Shown here: positions 49,401 to 63,032 of the stretch, one piece after another
How the letters are laid out: each line of letters opens with the position of its first letter
Numbering within the stretch: the first letter of the stretch is position 1
Assembly (NCBI GenBank): GCA_013398955.1
Contig: VWPU01004160.1
Coordinates: 62,001 to 126,000, forward strand
DNA from: Callaeas wilsoni
Taxonomy: Eukaryota > Chordata > Aves > Passeriformes > Callaeidae
DNA length: 64,000 bases
Reading direction: 5' to 3'
The notes under the pieces: generated by a model
The model's database searches: none
What the model was told of the DNA's origin: nothing
Seen by the model: the letters and a program-made list of their open reading frames with translations, nothing else
Program-made: the position numbers and the translations under genes

Positions 49401-52400
49401 TATTAACTTACAAGGTATCCATTTATTTATTCCGACTTTACTTCTGCTCATGTTTCCAGAGGGGATTCTACATTGACCAGCACTTGTTATATGAATTTTT
49501 TTATTAGCCTTCTTTGCCTTTGCATATGAATCAAATTAAACACAGGGCCATACAAAGAAACATTTCTGAAGTTGTCTGGTTTTGAGTAAAAATTTAAATC
49601 TAGGGGAATCAAGAAGGCAAAGAGTTTTGGTACCATAAAATTATGTTTATCCTCTTTGGTTATGGTTACTGTATCAAGCAAATGAGAAATCCTCCATTTG
49701 TAAGCAAATTCATATAGCACACTGAAGAATCAATACATAACATCTAAAAAGACTTGTAAATAGAAAACTAGAGATTGCCAGATGTCAAGCATACTTATTT
49801 GTGGGGGCCCTGGATGCTTGTTGGGAAATAGTTTCTCACATAAATAATGGATAATTGCATTTTAGTTTAGTTAAATGCTAACTGCATTTAGTTAACCAGT
49901 TTTAATCAACACTCTCCAGAATAAAAAAAAATTACTAAAGGTAGTACAAATTAATGCAAGTTACAGTTAAAAAGTATAAAAATATACAATTTTATTTCAC
50001 TTTATTCCTTATTAGCAGAACCTGCAGCATTTGGATGAACAGAGACCGACCACAGAGTTTCTCTAACAGAATTTCCATTGAAAAAGCTCTTAATTATTCT
50101 CCACAGAAACGTATTTTGCTGAAGATAACTGCACCCTTCGTAACAATACCAAAGAAAATGAGTGTTATGACTAACATTTCATAAAAGAATAATTTGTCAT
50201 AAAGCCCTAACAGAAGCAGATCAACTCTGCCAACACTAGAACACTCTGTAAATGAAAGAGCAAAACGATACTGTAGGTAAGTAATAGACCATTTAGGCAC
50301 AAAAGGCATTTTACTCCTGAAGCACTGAGGATTTTTTTCCTTGTTTAAGAAATTCACAGAATACACAGCAACTAGATGGAGTTGCACCGGGAGACCTTCT
50401 CAAATCTCTCTATCTGTGCGTAGCTGTTGCCAAAAAGACATTCTCAAATGTTGGCCATTCTTGTGTTTGACTAGACTGAATGACTCAGTTTCCAAAGTAT
50501 TGGAATTACAGACATAGAATGCCATGTGTTTCTTATTCCATTTCCTCCCATCACCACATGCTGGATCAATATTCACTCAAACATTTACTCCACATAATCA
50601 GTAGTAATCTTGCTCTCACTCTAATCGTCACTCCTTTAACTTCTTATTAAACCATGTCTATTAAAACTGAGGTGTCATTTGAGTCAATGACAACTAACAG
50701 TTGTTCCACTAACAGTTTTTGAACCTTCTCACACTTTCCTCCTCTACCTCAACTGTATCTGGAAAGATTCAAGTCAGTGCAAAATTTCATTACAAAATAT
50801 CACCATTCAGTATGAACATTCTGAAGCAGGCAAAAAGCTAATTGAAAAGCCCAAGTTCTGTGATAGTTTCTGTTGGTTTCTGTACTTAACAGACACAGCC
50901 CCATTCAGAAATCTGATTAGGCATGGTGTAAAACAGTTGGGACTATGAACTGCTTAGATTTTTATCACCTTTTTTTGGAGCAGTTTTTTGCCTATATCCA
51001 TACACAAGTAATCCACTTATTAACAAACTGTCATCTCTTCTTACATCTTTTTTTGCTTTAAAACTACTGTCTGGACAAATGCAGGCAAACCATAATATTA
51101 CTATACTAGCTAAAAGGACAGGTAGAAAGCACATAGATATAACCAAATATCAAAGAAAGGCACAGGTCACTTTTCCATTTCCGAACAATCTGCTAAAATT
51201 GATCCTGTAATATTTAAACTACCTTCAAAGTGAACTATCACATCAGACTTCTTATGCGAAGGAATAATCATCTTTCCTTCCCCCTCCCAAAGTAAGTAAC
51301 ATTCCTTGCACAGGCAGCTGGACATTTGTTAATCATTAACTGGTTTTGAAATAATGATGGAGAGAAACTGTTAGCTATTTCTCACAATGGTACAACAACA
51401 AAATATTTCAAACAGAAGATATAGTGAATACTGTAAACTTATTTACAGTAAGAAAAAGGATGCTCATTCAATATCTTGCTGACAGTATTAGCTGTTGTGA
51501 GCAAGACTTTCTGTGTTCAAACCTAAGTAATTAACTCAGAAATTTCATCCAAAAATTACACTTTTAGCTAAAACAGAAAGAGATATCTTTTAAGAAGATG
51601 AATTATTCTGCTAATAGCTTGAATAATAAAAATAATACATATGACCAGAATTGCAACACCACATATAATAGAGGCATAACCAATGCACACATTCCAATCT
51701 TATCTAGAATCACTTTGATTCACTCTACCTTGCTTTCATTACAGGAAGGGCACAGCAAGGGCATTCCTCTTAGATCAAACAGAAAATTCCACAGACAGAA
51801 GTTTCCACATGTCTGATTCGTTGCAGATTAAACCCTTATCATGAGACAGCAATCTCTAATTTTCATAGAGACAGGATATACCCTGTCATGGCAAATCTAC
51901 AGGCAAAGGGGGGAGAAGGATTAAAAAAAAATAAATATAAACCCCCTGTAGAATGGAGATGTATTCCCTGTGAAAGAGCTATACATGTCACTCTCACAGC
52001 TTTGGAGAAATGGAGGAGACAAGATACCAACATTAAAGATCACATACATAATTCTATAATCCGTAATTCCTTCATAAATTTCTTTGCACTGAAAGTCTTT
52101 CAAGCTGAACTAACAAACTCCCTCTCTCTCTCATAAATACAATCAGGCAACACATACAAGAAGTCTGTATTCATTTTTAGCGTATTATTCCTTCACTCTA
52201 TTCAGTTTCAGGATACTATGTTGCCAGCATCTTCATTTTTTTACCCACATGACTGGATCAATTCTGTAACGTTCATGTACATTACCAGTAACACTAAAAT
52301 CAGAAGGCTACTCTGTAATTATGCCTCTAGCATTTTGAAATTTGTAATATGATAACCTTTTAATCCTTAAATCCTATACAAAATATGAACAAGCACCCTA

Positions 52401-55400
52401 CGATCAGCAACTCCAAAACCAAAACTCAGTAATTTTCACTTTCTGGTATATAGAGGTGGTTTCAGGCTTCTTGCATCAGCAAAATCAAAGACTGTCTTTT
52501 ATATAAACACCCAAAATGATTGATTTAAGAAACATGCAGATTTTGGAAATTATTCATGTCTGAGAGGATTATTCTAGGTAGAAGATTAGTCAATGAAGCA
52601 ATGCAATTACTGAATTTTCTATGTGTAACTTTCCCAACGTACAGGCAGATACTCAGTTCTGTTATCAGCAATACCACACTGACAAGTCTGCAGAGACACA
52701 GAACTCTGAGCCAAATGAACTATTAATGACCACCACGACTAGTAGGTCAAGTCAATTTATATCCACTAACTCAGCAGTTTGCTCTTTAACCCCAATGTCA
52801 ATCCAAACTATGCAACTACTTATAAGAACCATGAACATATTGATTATCCTTGTTCACAAATAATTTTAAATTAAAAAGAAGCAGCGATTAGAATCATGGA
52901 TAGAACACAAGGAGCTTGGGGAAACCTCATTTCTGAACATAGAAATGATTTGTTGCACTCCTGTTGCTAGATTCCTTGGACACTTCTGTTTTTCCAAAAA
53001 TCCCTCTCTAATGTCACTGGAATGCTAAAGATTTTCTTTTCTTGAGCCACATGGAGAGTGATGAATTGAAAATTCATTTTTGGTCATATTCAGATGTCCA
53101 CTGTAATAAAGTCACAGATGCAGCAAGAATGATATACAGATTAAAAAATGGACCTGCAAAACCTAGTTTCAGCAAAGCCCAAAGTATTTTTAAATCCAAG
53201 GGCTAAAGCTGCAACTACTGCATGTAATAAGTTCTGGAAGTTTGCCAAATACTCATGTAGGCTTGTCCTTCGTTAAATATGTCCAAATGCTGTATGATTA
53301 AAGTCTAAACTCTTCAAAGAAAAGAATAAACATTACGCAATCATTTCAAGCTCCCCTCCTTTGACCTTTAATATGTACTTCAAAAGCTCAGCAGATGCTT
53401 AGTAGGAAATAAATTCCCAATTCAACAGATGTGCCAACAGTGATATAGCAAGATGCACCTTCCATAGCTTTTGGCAATCCTTCCCTTTTATTATTCCTCT
53501 GCTCACAAGTACTTTTCAAGTCAAAGAGAGACCCAAGCAAGTTAATAGGCCCTTAATATCTATTCTGCTGCCTGAACTGATTGCTGTTTATAAGGCAATC
53601 TTTAGGACCGCATGTGGCTGAGCCCCAGTTCATCTCCTACAGAGACACAGCCCCCAGGCAGCTCTGTTTTCATCAAACCAAGCTGTAACCCAATCAACAC
53701 CTTTCACAACAGAACAATCCCTTACTTTCAGCATGCCTGCAGTTAGAGGAGGGGAGCCTCAGCTTTTGTATGGGATCCCTGCTTGGCAGCTAAGGTGATG
53801 TTTTACTCAGTAGGATACCTAAGAAAACTCAAACTACTTTGGAAGATGCCCTTGCCAACAGAAAACATGAGATGAATATGTTTGTCTAAAACTAATTCAG
53901 CTTTTTCCAAAGACACATTCTAAAAGCTGCATTAACAATCTAATACCACCTTGGGAGTTGCCACCATCACAAATGCAAATTACATGGTTTTCTTCAAGCC
54001 TAAGAAAGAAAAGTAATTCCCTAGCTCCAGGCTGCTCAGGACCTTGGTCCAAACCCAGGCCTCCTTAACCTCTGCCAAACTGAAACTCAACATTAGTTTC
54101 AAATGCCAGGCTTAGTTTGATGCACCTAAAAAGAAACACAAATGCAACAGCATCATATCACAGTTTAACCCAGTGGCACCATTAGTTCTAGACCTTAGAA
54201 TGAACATAATCACACCCTCAGTACAGTAGCACAAAGCTGCAAACTGCAGTCGAAAGCAGATGGTCCCTGACAGGTTAGCCAGGTAACCTCTTCTGGAGTA
54301 CTAACATGCACTTAACTAACTTTTGGGTGTGAGATACTTTGCTTGATTGCTGGTACCATGGACTGGCTGCCTGACACCTGAATTTAGTCATCTCCCAGTA
54401 AAATACTTTCTCTATTGCTTTTTATAGATAGCAGCAAATTCAAGCCTTGTCTTCAGTCTCTTCAGCCTCCTTTATTTCTTTAATCAGACACAAATTGTGT
54501 TGAATTGGGTCTATACTCCTAAAAGAAAAGTTTTTAGATTTCTCCTAATACTAGAGAAGATCTAGAAGTACAAAAATCATTCTTAGTAAGGTTGTGTTAC
54601 AACTATTTGTACTGTCTCATAAAAGAGAATCTATGTGCCAAATGCCTCATTTTTAAAACCATAACAAATTGGCGGAAAATATATTTTAGTTGCATGAAAT
54701 TTTAAGCAAATGTTTTTTAAACTCAAAATACTACTCAATTTAGGCACAGTTACTTTTTTTTTAACATAACTAATTTTTTCTTGCACAATGGCACAAGTTC
54801 GCCTTGATGCTACTGAGACTAGAATGAAACTGTACAGATCATCTTCTGCATCAGCTTCACTCTCTTTTCAACATCTACTGAACACATGCAAACCCTTAAT
54901 TAGAAAGCAGAAAATAATACCCCATTTTAGAAACAGTCTACCCAAGTTTTTTAGTATCTGTAATTAACAACCACAAGTATGCCTCCTCAATTTAAGTGTC
55001 CCACACAGATAGGGTTGTCTCTCCCATCTTGCAGACTCAGCTAGAATTATAGCTCTGTTCCATATATAGCATGCTTGACTACCACTGAAAATTATGGTAG
55101 GAAACAGAGGTCATAAAAGTATGGGATAAATGCTTTAAAAAACAGGTCATAGTGTTTGGGTGGGCATAGTACCATAAGTGGCTTTATTATTTTTTGTCAC
55201 AATAAACCTTTTCTTCTGGTGGCTCTGGAGAAGCTTGATAAGGACTCTTCCACAAAGGATTCACAAGAGTGTCAGTGGGAGAGTTGAAATGTGCAGACCT
55301 GGTCTAGGGCCAGTGAAGTTGTTCTCATGCTGCTCATCTTCCTCAACTCAACACTAAAGGGAGAGAATGCACAGGCAAAGAACAAAATGTGCCACTAGAA

Positions 55401-56130
55401 GAAAATCCTTAACATGTATCAGCATTAAAATATCTTTCCAGAGCAGTTAACTACCAAAGCATTCCTTACTTGCCCCGACTCCCTTTTTTTAAGTAGTGTT
55501 ATTTTTACAAAACTATCCTCACAGAGAAGGCTAAAGAAATTACTATTTCTGCATCTCTGACCTAAACTACTTCATGCTTCCATAACAGCTGTATTTATTA
55601 CTTAGCACAGATAAACTAAAACTTCTTGAACAGATATGTTTCCAAAATTTCTCAAAACGCAAAAAACCCTCCAACCTAACACACACTTTTACAGAGATAC
55701 GCACAAAAATACATCTCTCAAACTCAGAAAGTGTTACTTTAATTCTTTCAAGAGCTTTAACTACACTGTATTCAAACAAACAGATCCTTGCCCTTGTACT
55801 ATTTTCCAAAGAAATAAGTTTAACAGTTTGTATTCAAATTCCAGGTATTAACCTGAAATTCTGTTCCAGATGTCAATGTGACAACTGACTAGCCAACTCC
55901 AGAATCTAAAAATAATCTGCGTAAGTCCTTTGATTAAGAAAAAACTCCCATCTGCTGACTAGAATGTCATTCAAATCTCCAGCATACATTAGAATTAGGT
56001 TTTCTCTTAATTGCAAACTGAAGTGCTGATGCAACCCCTCATTTAAACGATTAACCTTCCAAATTAACATTTACAAGCTTAAGAATTTAACTCTAACTTG
56101 GCATTTACAGAACCTACTAATCATTCTGGG

Positions 56131-56252
56131 GTGGTTTTTTTGGCTGTTTGGCATGTCGAGGATTGTTCAAGTTACTTTTTGTTGTTGTTTTAGGTTTGGG
56201 TTTTGGTTTTTTGGTTTTTTTTTAGTTCAGGTTGGTTTTGTGGTTTTTTTCC
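56131..56252. repeat. T/G-rich low-complexity tract
   Basis: About 120 bases are dominated by runs of T separated by G, GG or GGG, with units such as GTTTGGG, TTTTGG and GTTGTTGTT. The FAT1 transcript therefore carries an A/C-rich stretch (CCAAAAC-type units) here. Units vary in length, so it is not a clean microsatellite. No host element can be recognised on either side. Confidence 0.75.
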
Positions 56253-57056
56253 AAACTGCATCAGAATAATCTAAATTCTTACTCTAGGACATGTATGCCT
56301 CAGCTACTGAAGAAATGTAGCTGCTGTAGCTACATGGGCAAATCATTAACTTCAGTACAATGTAACGCAGCCATACCGAATGCAGTGTAGGATGAAAAAA
56401 ATTTGCCCAAGAAGCTAATTAGATACCTGGGAGATGAGTCTGTGCTCTGAGCTTCACTCATGATCGTACCTGAGCTAGCTAGGGTAAAAATTTATCGTGC
56501 AAAAAGCTGCAGCCACTTAGTATTCTGCAGAAATAGAGAACTTCTTAATCCATTTCTCTCTTCAAACGTAGTGGGAAGAACTACTGTGCTTTGCAGGAAT
56601 AAAATGCTATCAGAAGACCCCATTCTATGAGGGTCTTCTTCCTAGTTACTTCTCACTTTTAACTGGTCAAAATACTCACTTAAGGAATTTTAACTGCAAA
56701 ACCTACATGCCAGTGAGACTGCATCTGTAGACAAAAGCCAAGCAGGAAATGACACTGTCACAATGTTTGTAAACAAACTTAGTTTATGATGTGAAGATAC
56801 TCCAAGAATTAGTCAATCATATTAAACCCACCTAGAATATTCTTTCCCAAGTATCTACATGACCTAATCAATTACAATTTTTAATGTAATGTTTAATAGC
56901 TTTCTTACAAAAAAATTTGCTCAACGTATTTTTCTGTTCATAGTTTCCAGCGACTACAATCTGACAAATCTTCAAAGACTCAGAATAAACACTAAGCCAA
57001 CACAACATGGAATTTGTATAGTAGAAGAATGGAAGTTATTAAGAACTTCTGGGTGT

Positions 57057-57087
57057 CTTTTTTTTCCTTTTTTTCTTTTTTTTTTTA
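57057..57087. repeat. T-rich low-complexity tract
   Basis: About 31 bases of almost pure T, interrupted by CC and C. In the FAT1 transcript this is an A-rich stretch in intron 2. It has no target-site duplication or attached element that I can see, so it is best treated as simple low-complexity sequence. Confidence 0.8.
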
Positions 57088-60000
57088 AATTTAAACTGAG
57101 AGAAACTAGTTCTTTGCATATCCTGATGTTTTTATCCATGACTTACACAGTAACAAAGTATACAGAAGGAGCAACTTCAAGATGCAACATTCAATGAAAG
57201 AATGTGAAGAAAGCCCTGTATTTGTATGGATGCTTAATTACAATTAACTTAAAACCAAATCATACTAATCTCTGTTTTGATTAAAAATGCCTCCCCTATC
57301 TCCAAGTATTTTATGACTGTATCTGTACAACAAACAAACAGAAAACACTCCCAAGCATTTGAACTTGTATACTGTTAAACTGCTCTTGGTTTGTGCCAGC
57401 TACCACTTTTTCAAAGAGTAGGGGGCACAATTAGGAGTGAACTGCAGGATTAGCATTCCCAACAGATGATCTGGGTACAGTCACCCTTCCTAAAGGTACA
57501 AGAGTTGTTGGTATAGATGCAGGCTAGTTGGTTTCTGTTCCAGAAAATGGTGCTGGTTTTATCCAGTGGGTGCTCATATGATCTGCTTCACTGAGATCAT
57601 AGCATTTAAACTTTGCTAATGCCAGTCTTCAAAAAGCTCCAAAGCCAAAGATCACTGAAGAAAGGGAACCTGAAACTAACCCTTATGTACAAATGTTCAT
57701 GATATCCTGTATTTAAATTAATGGATTTACATGAACACTAGAAAGCAATGTTAACATACTTATTACATGTTAGCCATGCTCTGTTCCTTTTATGAGTATA
57801 ATTCAGTACTTTGCTTTACACAGTTAAAATCCTATTCATTCTCCTTAATGAATGTCTTCTCAGCTGGAAATAGCTCTGGTAGTATTAAAAATAGCATCCT
57901 ATAGCCATTAAGCTTTATTGACACTATTTTATGCATGCAGAGACAGTGCAATAAAATTAATTTTCTTCCATATGCCCCTGCTATTTTCTTTTACTTGCTC
58001 CTTTAATATTCTTTACCAAAACAAATCATTTTTCCTTATCACAGTAGCAAGGTTACAGTTGAAAGTTACATGGTTCCAAGGGAAGAAAGACTACACAAGA
58101 AAGATAAGTGTGTGAATGTTACAAACCACATGTGACTTGAAAACTTCCCAAACAGAAAATAACCAGAGACTGGGAAAGTATTAGAAGAAAGTATCTCTGT
58201 GCCCTGCCTATGCTGCTGGAGACAGCATCTCAGGCTAGACACATCTTTGTTTTAATAAACCACAGTCACACATTTTCTTAAGTCAGCAAATTAGTTTAAT
58301 GACCTTAAACTTTGTTTGCATTGTTAAAGCAGAATTACTGTTATTCTATAACACTTACAGCCTAATAACTCAAATTCAGGCTAATGAAAGAGCAGTAAGA
58401 TTCCTGGCAACAAATAACTATACACTGTAAACACAAGCAATAAGGTTATCGTGTATGAGGTTCAGACTGTCACATCATCCTTTACACCATTCTGGAACTA
58501 GGTTAGGTACTGCGAAATATCCTCAATTGCAGAAGTTTAGAAAACACCTGCTGGTAGCCTTGCAAGCTGAACTAGTTGCTAAGTTTCTGATAATCAGTTT
58601 ATAAAATTCATTGTAGCTTGAAATCTTACTGTGCAGGGCAAACATGTAACAGTCAGCATCTGCATGTATAAGGATTGTAAATGCCACCACTCAACTGGTT
58701 ACAACAGACACTATGGAATTCATTACTTAAATCTTCCTTCATTTCTGAACATCAGTTTCCAGGATGGGCTTCCATCTCCCCTAAACATTTCAATGAGACC
58801 TTTCTTAGGCTAAATGACCCATGGCATCTACACACCCAGAGTCTGCTGGCTTCCTTAGCTAAGTTTTGAGCACTAGAAAGAAAAGCAAAACCATAAGAAA
58901 ACAACCTTGAAACAAGATAAAAACAGCTCTCAATAATAAGCTAGAAGTCCTGATATCTCAAGGAAAAGAGCAATCTGCTTGGCAAAAATTCTTTGGAGAA
59001 GGCCAGATAACTGCTACAAGTTTTTCTCAGTCTCATTTTTACACCTGGAAATCAGTGTGGAGACTTGCTCACCACATGCTGGTGCTCCCATGATAGTGTC
59101 CCATCCAGCCCAGTGAGTGACACTGTTCACCTACCCATGCAACTGGAAAAAGTACTATGAGTTCTTCCCAACACCATATTTATAAACTAGACCTTCTGTC
59201 TTTCAATCAACCTTTGAGGAGTGCAAATGCTCAGTGGAAATGCTCCATCCTTGTATTTGAAAACTAAAAAGTAAACAGGAAGACATTCTCCTTTTTCCCT
59301 CCTTGTCCACTGGAATAAAAACTGGGACAAGGAAGTTTCAGTATTTCCTTGGTCCCACAGAGCTTCTGCTTCAGGTTCTCCTCCAGCAATTGCTGCTGCA
59401 ATTCTTCAGAGTTCTTCTAAATTGAAGTAGCAGCATGATATTGACATGATTTATCTCACTGTTACTGTTCAGTGCTAATGGGATTTAGATGGTGCATAGG
59501 TTTTTCTTGTGGCACACTGCGATCTGCATCAACACAATGCCTTCTATTATTAATACACACTATTGTGCTCAACTCCTTTTCAAATTCTTTGAGAAAATAT
59601 TTTACTGCTGTTTTAGCTGGCAATTTATATAGCAAATTGATCATCTCAATTTACAGCCTTCAGTTCTACTCACAAATAAAAAGCTATCTTAAATTCCAAG
59701 TTCTCTTGAACACATACCTAAAGAGAAACAAATTGCTTTGCTGTATAAACTCACAGCACAAAAATCGCATTTTAACATTTTTCCTCGCATACTCCTATAA
59801 TATCCCAAAGTCTTCGTTTATCATGCAATTTAAATTTTATTTCGGTACAATAGCAGGCACAATGCACTGTTGTACTTCTGAATCATATATTGAGCAATGA
59901 CCTCTGATCTCTCTCCCTTACCCCCTTGGCTTCCAGTAAACAATTTATAGGCTGAAGATAGCATGAGGCTGAATCTCAAAATAACCTCATTAGTATCACT

Positions 60001-63000
60001 TATTTTCTTTAGTCATGCTTTCAATCTCTATAACTTCCTGAGGAAATGGGTTTCATGACTTTACTACACTTCATGTGAAAAATACTTCCTTTTAGCTTAG
60101 GAAAGGAAAATACTTCCTTTAAAACCGGTTAACTGTGTGTGCCCTATTTCTCGCATCGCAAGAATCAGACAGTGATATAGGTGCTACAGAAACTATTGCA
60201 ATTTTCTAAACTTCTATCATCTTGCTCTCCTTTTCTGACCATTATTGCCTTTTCAGGCTTAGGAATATTAAGAAAGCTAAAGTATCACTGACTACCAAAT
60301 TCACCCCTAACATACCTTTTTTCTTTGTCTACTTGAAAAGCATCAGAGCAGTCAGGGAACTAAGAAATCAAAGCAGCTCCTGAGTTTGGAAATATTGGTG
60401 TTTAGCGCTCCATGTTAAGAGATTCATGTCTAATGGTTTGGACAGAACCGCAGAAAACAGAACTTATGAAAACCTACTGACAGAAAATAAAGGTAAGTCT
60501 TCAAAAAGAGAACTCCAGACATAGTGGCAAAGATATATTAAATTCCCGTATGAAAATATCAGAATTACAGGTACAAATATCACACACTAATACCATTTCA
60601 TACCTTTTGAACTGTAAAATTGAAACAAACTTAACATGGGAAAGACAACCTAAAAGTCAATGAAAATCAATGCACAGAACTAGCTATTCGATGCTTCTAT
60701 CATCATCTAGTCTACCTGCAAATGTGATAGTTGTCTTTAATTTCTTATAAGCAAGGGATAAAAGAATTCCTCTGAGCCATTGAATAGTTAAGTGTTGACT
60801 CAAAATAAGTTCTTAAATCTGATTTATCTGTCTTTGAACTGACAGTGTAGTATGATGCTCTTCAAAGACAGCAGGATGAGATACATAGCTCAGGGGTAAA
60901 GTCAGAAGAACCTTTCAGCAAACTGAAAAAGTTAGCAAGTTGCTTGACAGATCTCTTCTTTCACAAATTCTTCAATGTGCTTTGTTGGCTGATAATCAGT
61001 CTGCTCCCTGTATTAAGGCCAGTCCATTTTGAAAAACATGACAAATATTCAGACACTGCAGGATAAAGAGTGCCTCCAAGAACAATTCTGATGGCTTTTT
61101 ACCAAAATAAAAAGTGTCAATCCAAAATTTAAGCTACATTGTCAAGTTTGTACATACTCAATGTCCTTTCCTGAGTTCCTTAACATCACCATTTGATGGA
61201 AAAAACACATCAACCAAACTGAAATAAACACTTTCTTCCCCACACCAGTGTCATAAGTGGAATTTGTTCAGTAAGATTAAAAACTAGCAAACCCTCTTTA
61301 CCATCACCCCATTCCCACCAAATCCCTCTACTTTCATCCCTGAAGAAATGCAAACACTAGATACCACATTTGAATACAGACAATGCCTCTCCCCTGTCCT
61401 GAAATTACAGAGCCACTGTTCTGGACAATATTATTAAATAGAAGCTGGCTTTGCCCCAAGCTCTGCCAAATTTGTAAACTCAGCTGATAAAAAGCATCTT
61501 ACTTAAACTCACACCAATTCGCCAGTCAAGTAAACTAGCTTTGTGCCAAAAGAGTAGAGAGGCAACACATGCAGACAACTAATTCTGCCACGGTAGTACC
61601 ATCACAAAAATACTTGTCCACATACCCATAAACAGGTTCATTCTCACTTACTGTTAACTATCACTCAAGCAATAAATTGCTGAACTCAGACTCATTCTAT
61701 AGGACAACTAGAGACACTTCTAAAATACCATAACACACAGTGAACTTTTATTATACTTGCGTCAAAAGAAAGGCATAATGATGCACAAACTAATATTCTG
61801 CACACATACCAAATGGCCAAAAGTGAAACTACAACGTCTTGGAAAGAAAGTATTCAATTCTCCACTTTCAGAAAATCTGTTTCACCATCTTAACTATGTG
61901 CTTTGTTAAAAGCAAAGCTAAGGGAATCATTGGTACATTTCAACCTGTAGAATTGTTTCTTAAGCCACAAACCACATAATTTAATAAATTACTTTCTATA
62001 GAAGAAAAAATAGTCAGAAACAGTTTGTTCACCCAAACCCCAAAGAGTAAAGTGGCTTCGTAAGTCTCTATTACCCACATTCACAATTGTGGGAAGCATA
62101 CAGAACACACTGAATGACTATTGGATGAATCAGACAAAATTCCTGTCCTTTATTCTCAGTTACAAGCTTTTTTTCTTTAAGACATCGATCACATATGTCA
62201 TCATTTACCTACATGTAACCTGTAGACAAATTTTGCACCAGATTCCTCCTCAATTTATTTCAAGATGCTTAGATAATTGCAAAATACCAATGCTCTATCT
62301 TTATCAAAGACATAAATGAATAGATAGCTACACAGACATCCAACTGAAATGTTAAAAGTCAGTATTAGAATTTTACTGAGAAAAAAATTATGTTTCTTCT
62401 GAACACATGACACTGGCAAAATTCTCGCACTGCTCATCAATATATGCATTATTAATGAAATAAGTCAACAGTTCAGTCTGCTTGATTCATATGAGGTTTT
62501 TCTAAGGCTGCATCAATGCTTTCTTTCGCAGAAGCCTTCCAATGAAGAAGGCACTGCTTACTAAATTCTAGATGGGTACCTGTAAACTCTGAAAGATAAC
62601 TAACAAAACTAGCAAGTATGGGAATATCACACCCATGCATACCTCCAGTAAAAGGAGCAAAAGATAATGCCACTTAAGACTGAAAAGTATGACAGTCCCA
62701 CTGTCCACAAGACAGAGTATGTGTGTGTTCACACAAGGCAGAGATCCATTTTAAATCAAGAGTGTTCTTACTTTTTCTGGGTGGCATAGATTTTAAGGCT
62801 TAAGCATGGCTTTAGGTAGGCTGGATAGAAGTGGGAATATTAGAGAAAAATTACTTATCAAATGTATACAAATAATTTCGCTAAAGTAGCAGATACAACT
62901 ATACACATTGTTGGTGACATCTTTTTGTCCTAACAAGAACACCTACGTCAACTGTGACAATGCTGCTTCTCTTCTCTCTTTCCTGGCATATAATTTTATT

Positions 63001-63032
63001 TAGTATATAAAAATAACAGAAAGCCACCTTAC

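Larger units (their letters stand above)
37144..63032 (-). other. FAT1: FAT1 intron 2 (25.9 kb)
   Basis: The intron starts GTAAGG at 63032 and ends with a TAAACAG acceptor before 37143. It is phase 1. Inside I see a CR1 3' fragment (40304-40463), an imperfect CA/TA microsatellite (38397-38431), a T/G-rich tract (56131-56252) and a T-rich tract (57057-57087). The remainder is AT-rich sequence with no recognisable coding exon, RNA gene or other repeat family. Open frames of 140 to 155 codons occur on the plus strand (48680-49147 and 59472-59900) but have no recognisable domain. In the human gene this is also a long intron and may host enhancers, but nothing in the raw sequence identifies one here. 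Confidence 0.9.

Noticed and set aside
59472..59900. A 142-codon plus-strand open frame in intron 2
   Set aside because: No recognisable family, and it overlaps another short frame on the minus strand. Treated as chance.
60078..60120. Local direct repeat of AAATACTTCCTTT separated by about 15 bases
   Set aside because: Two short copies only, with no element between them. It is best explained by chance or local slippage.
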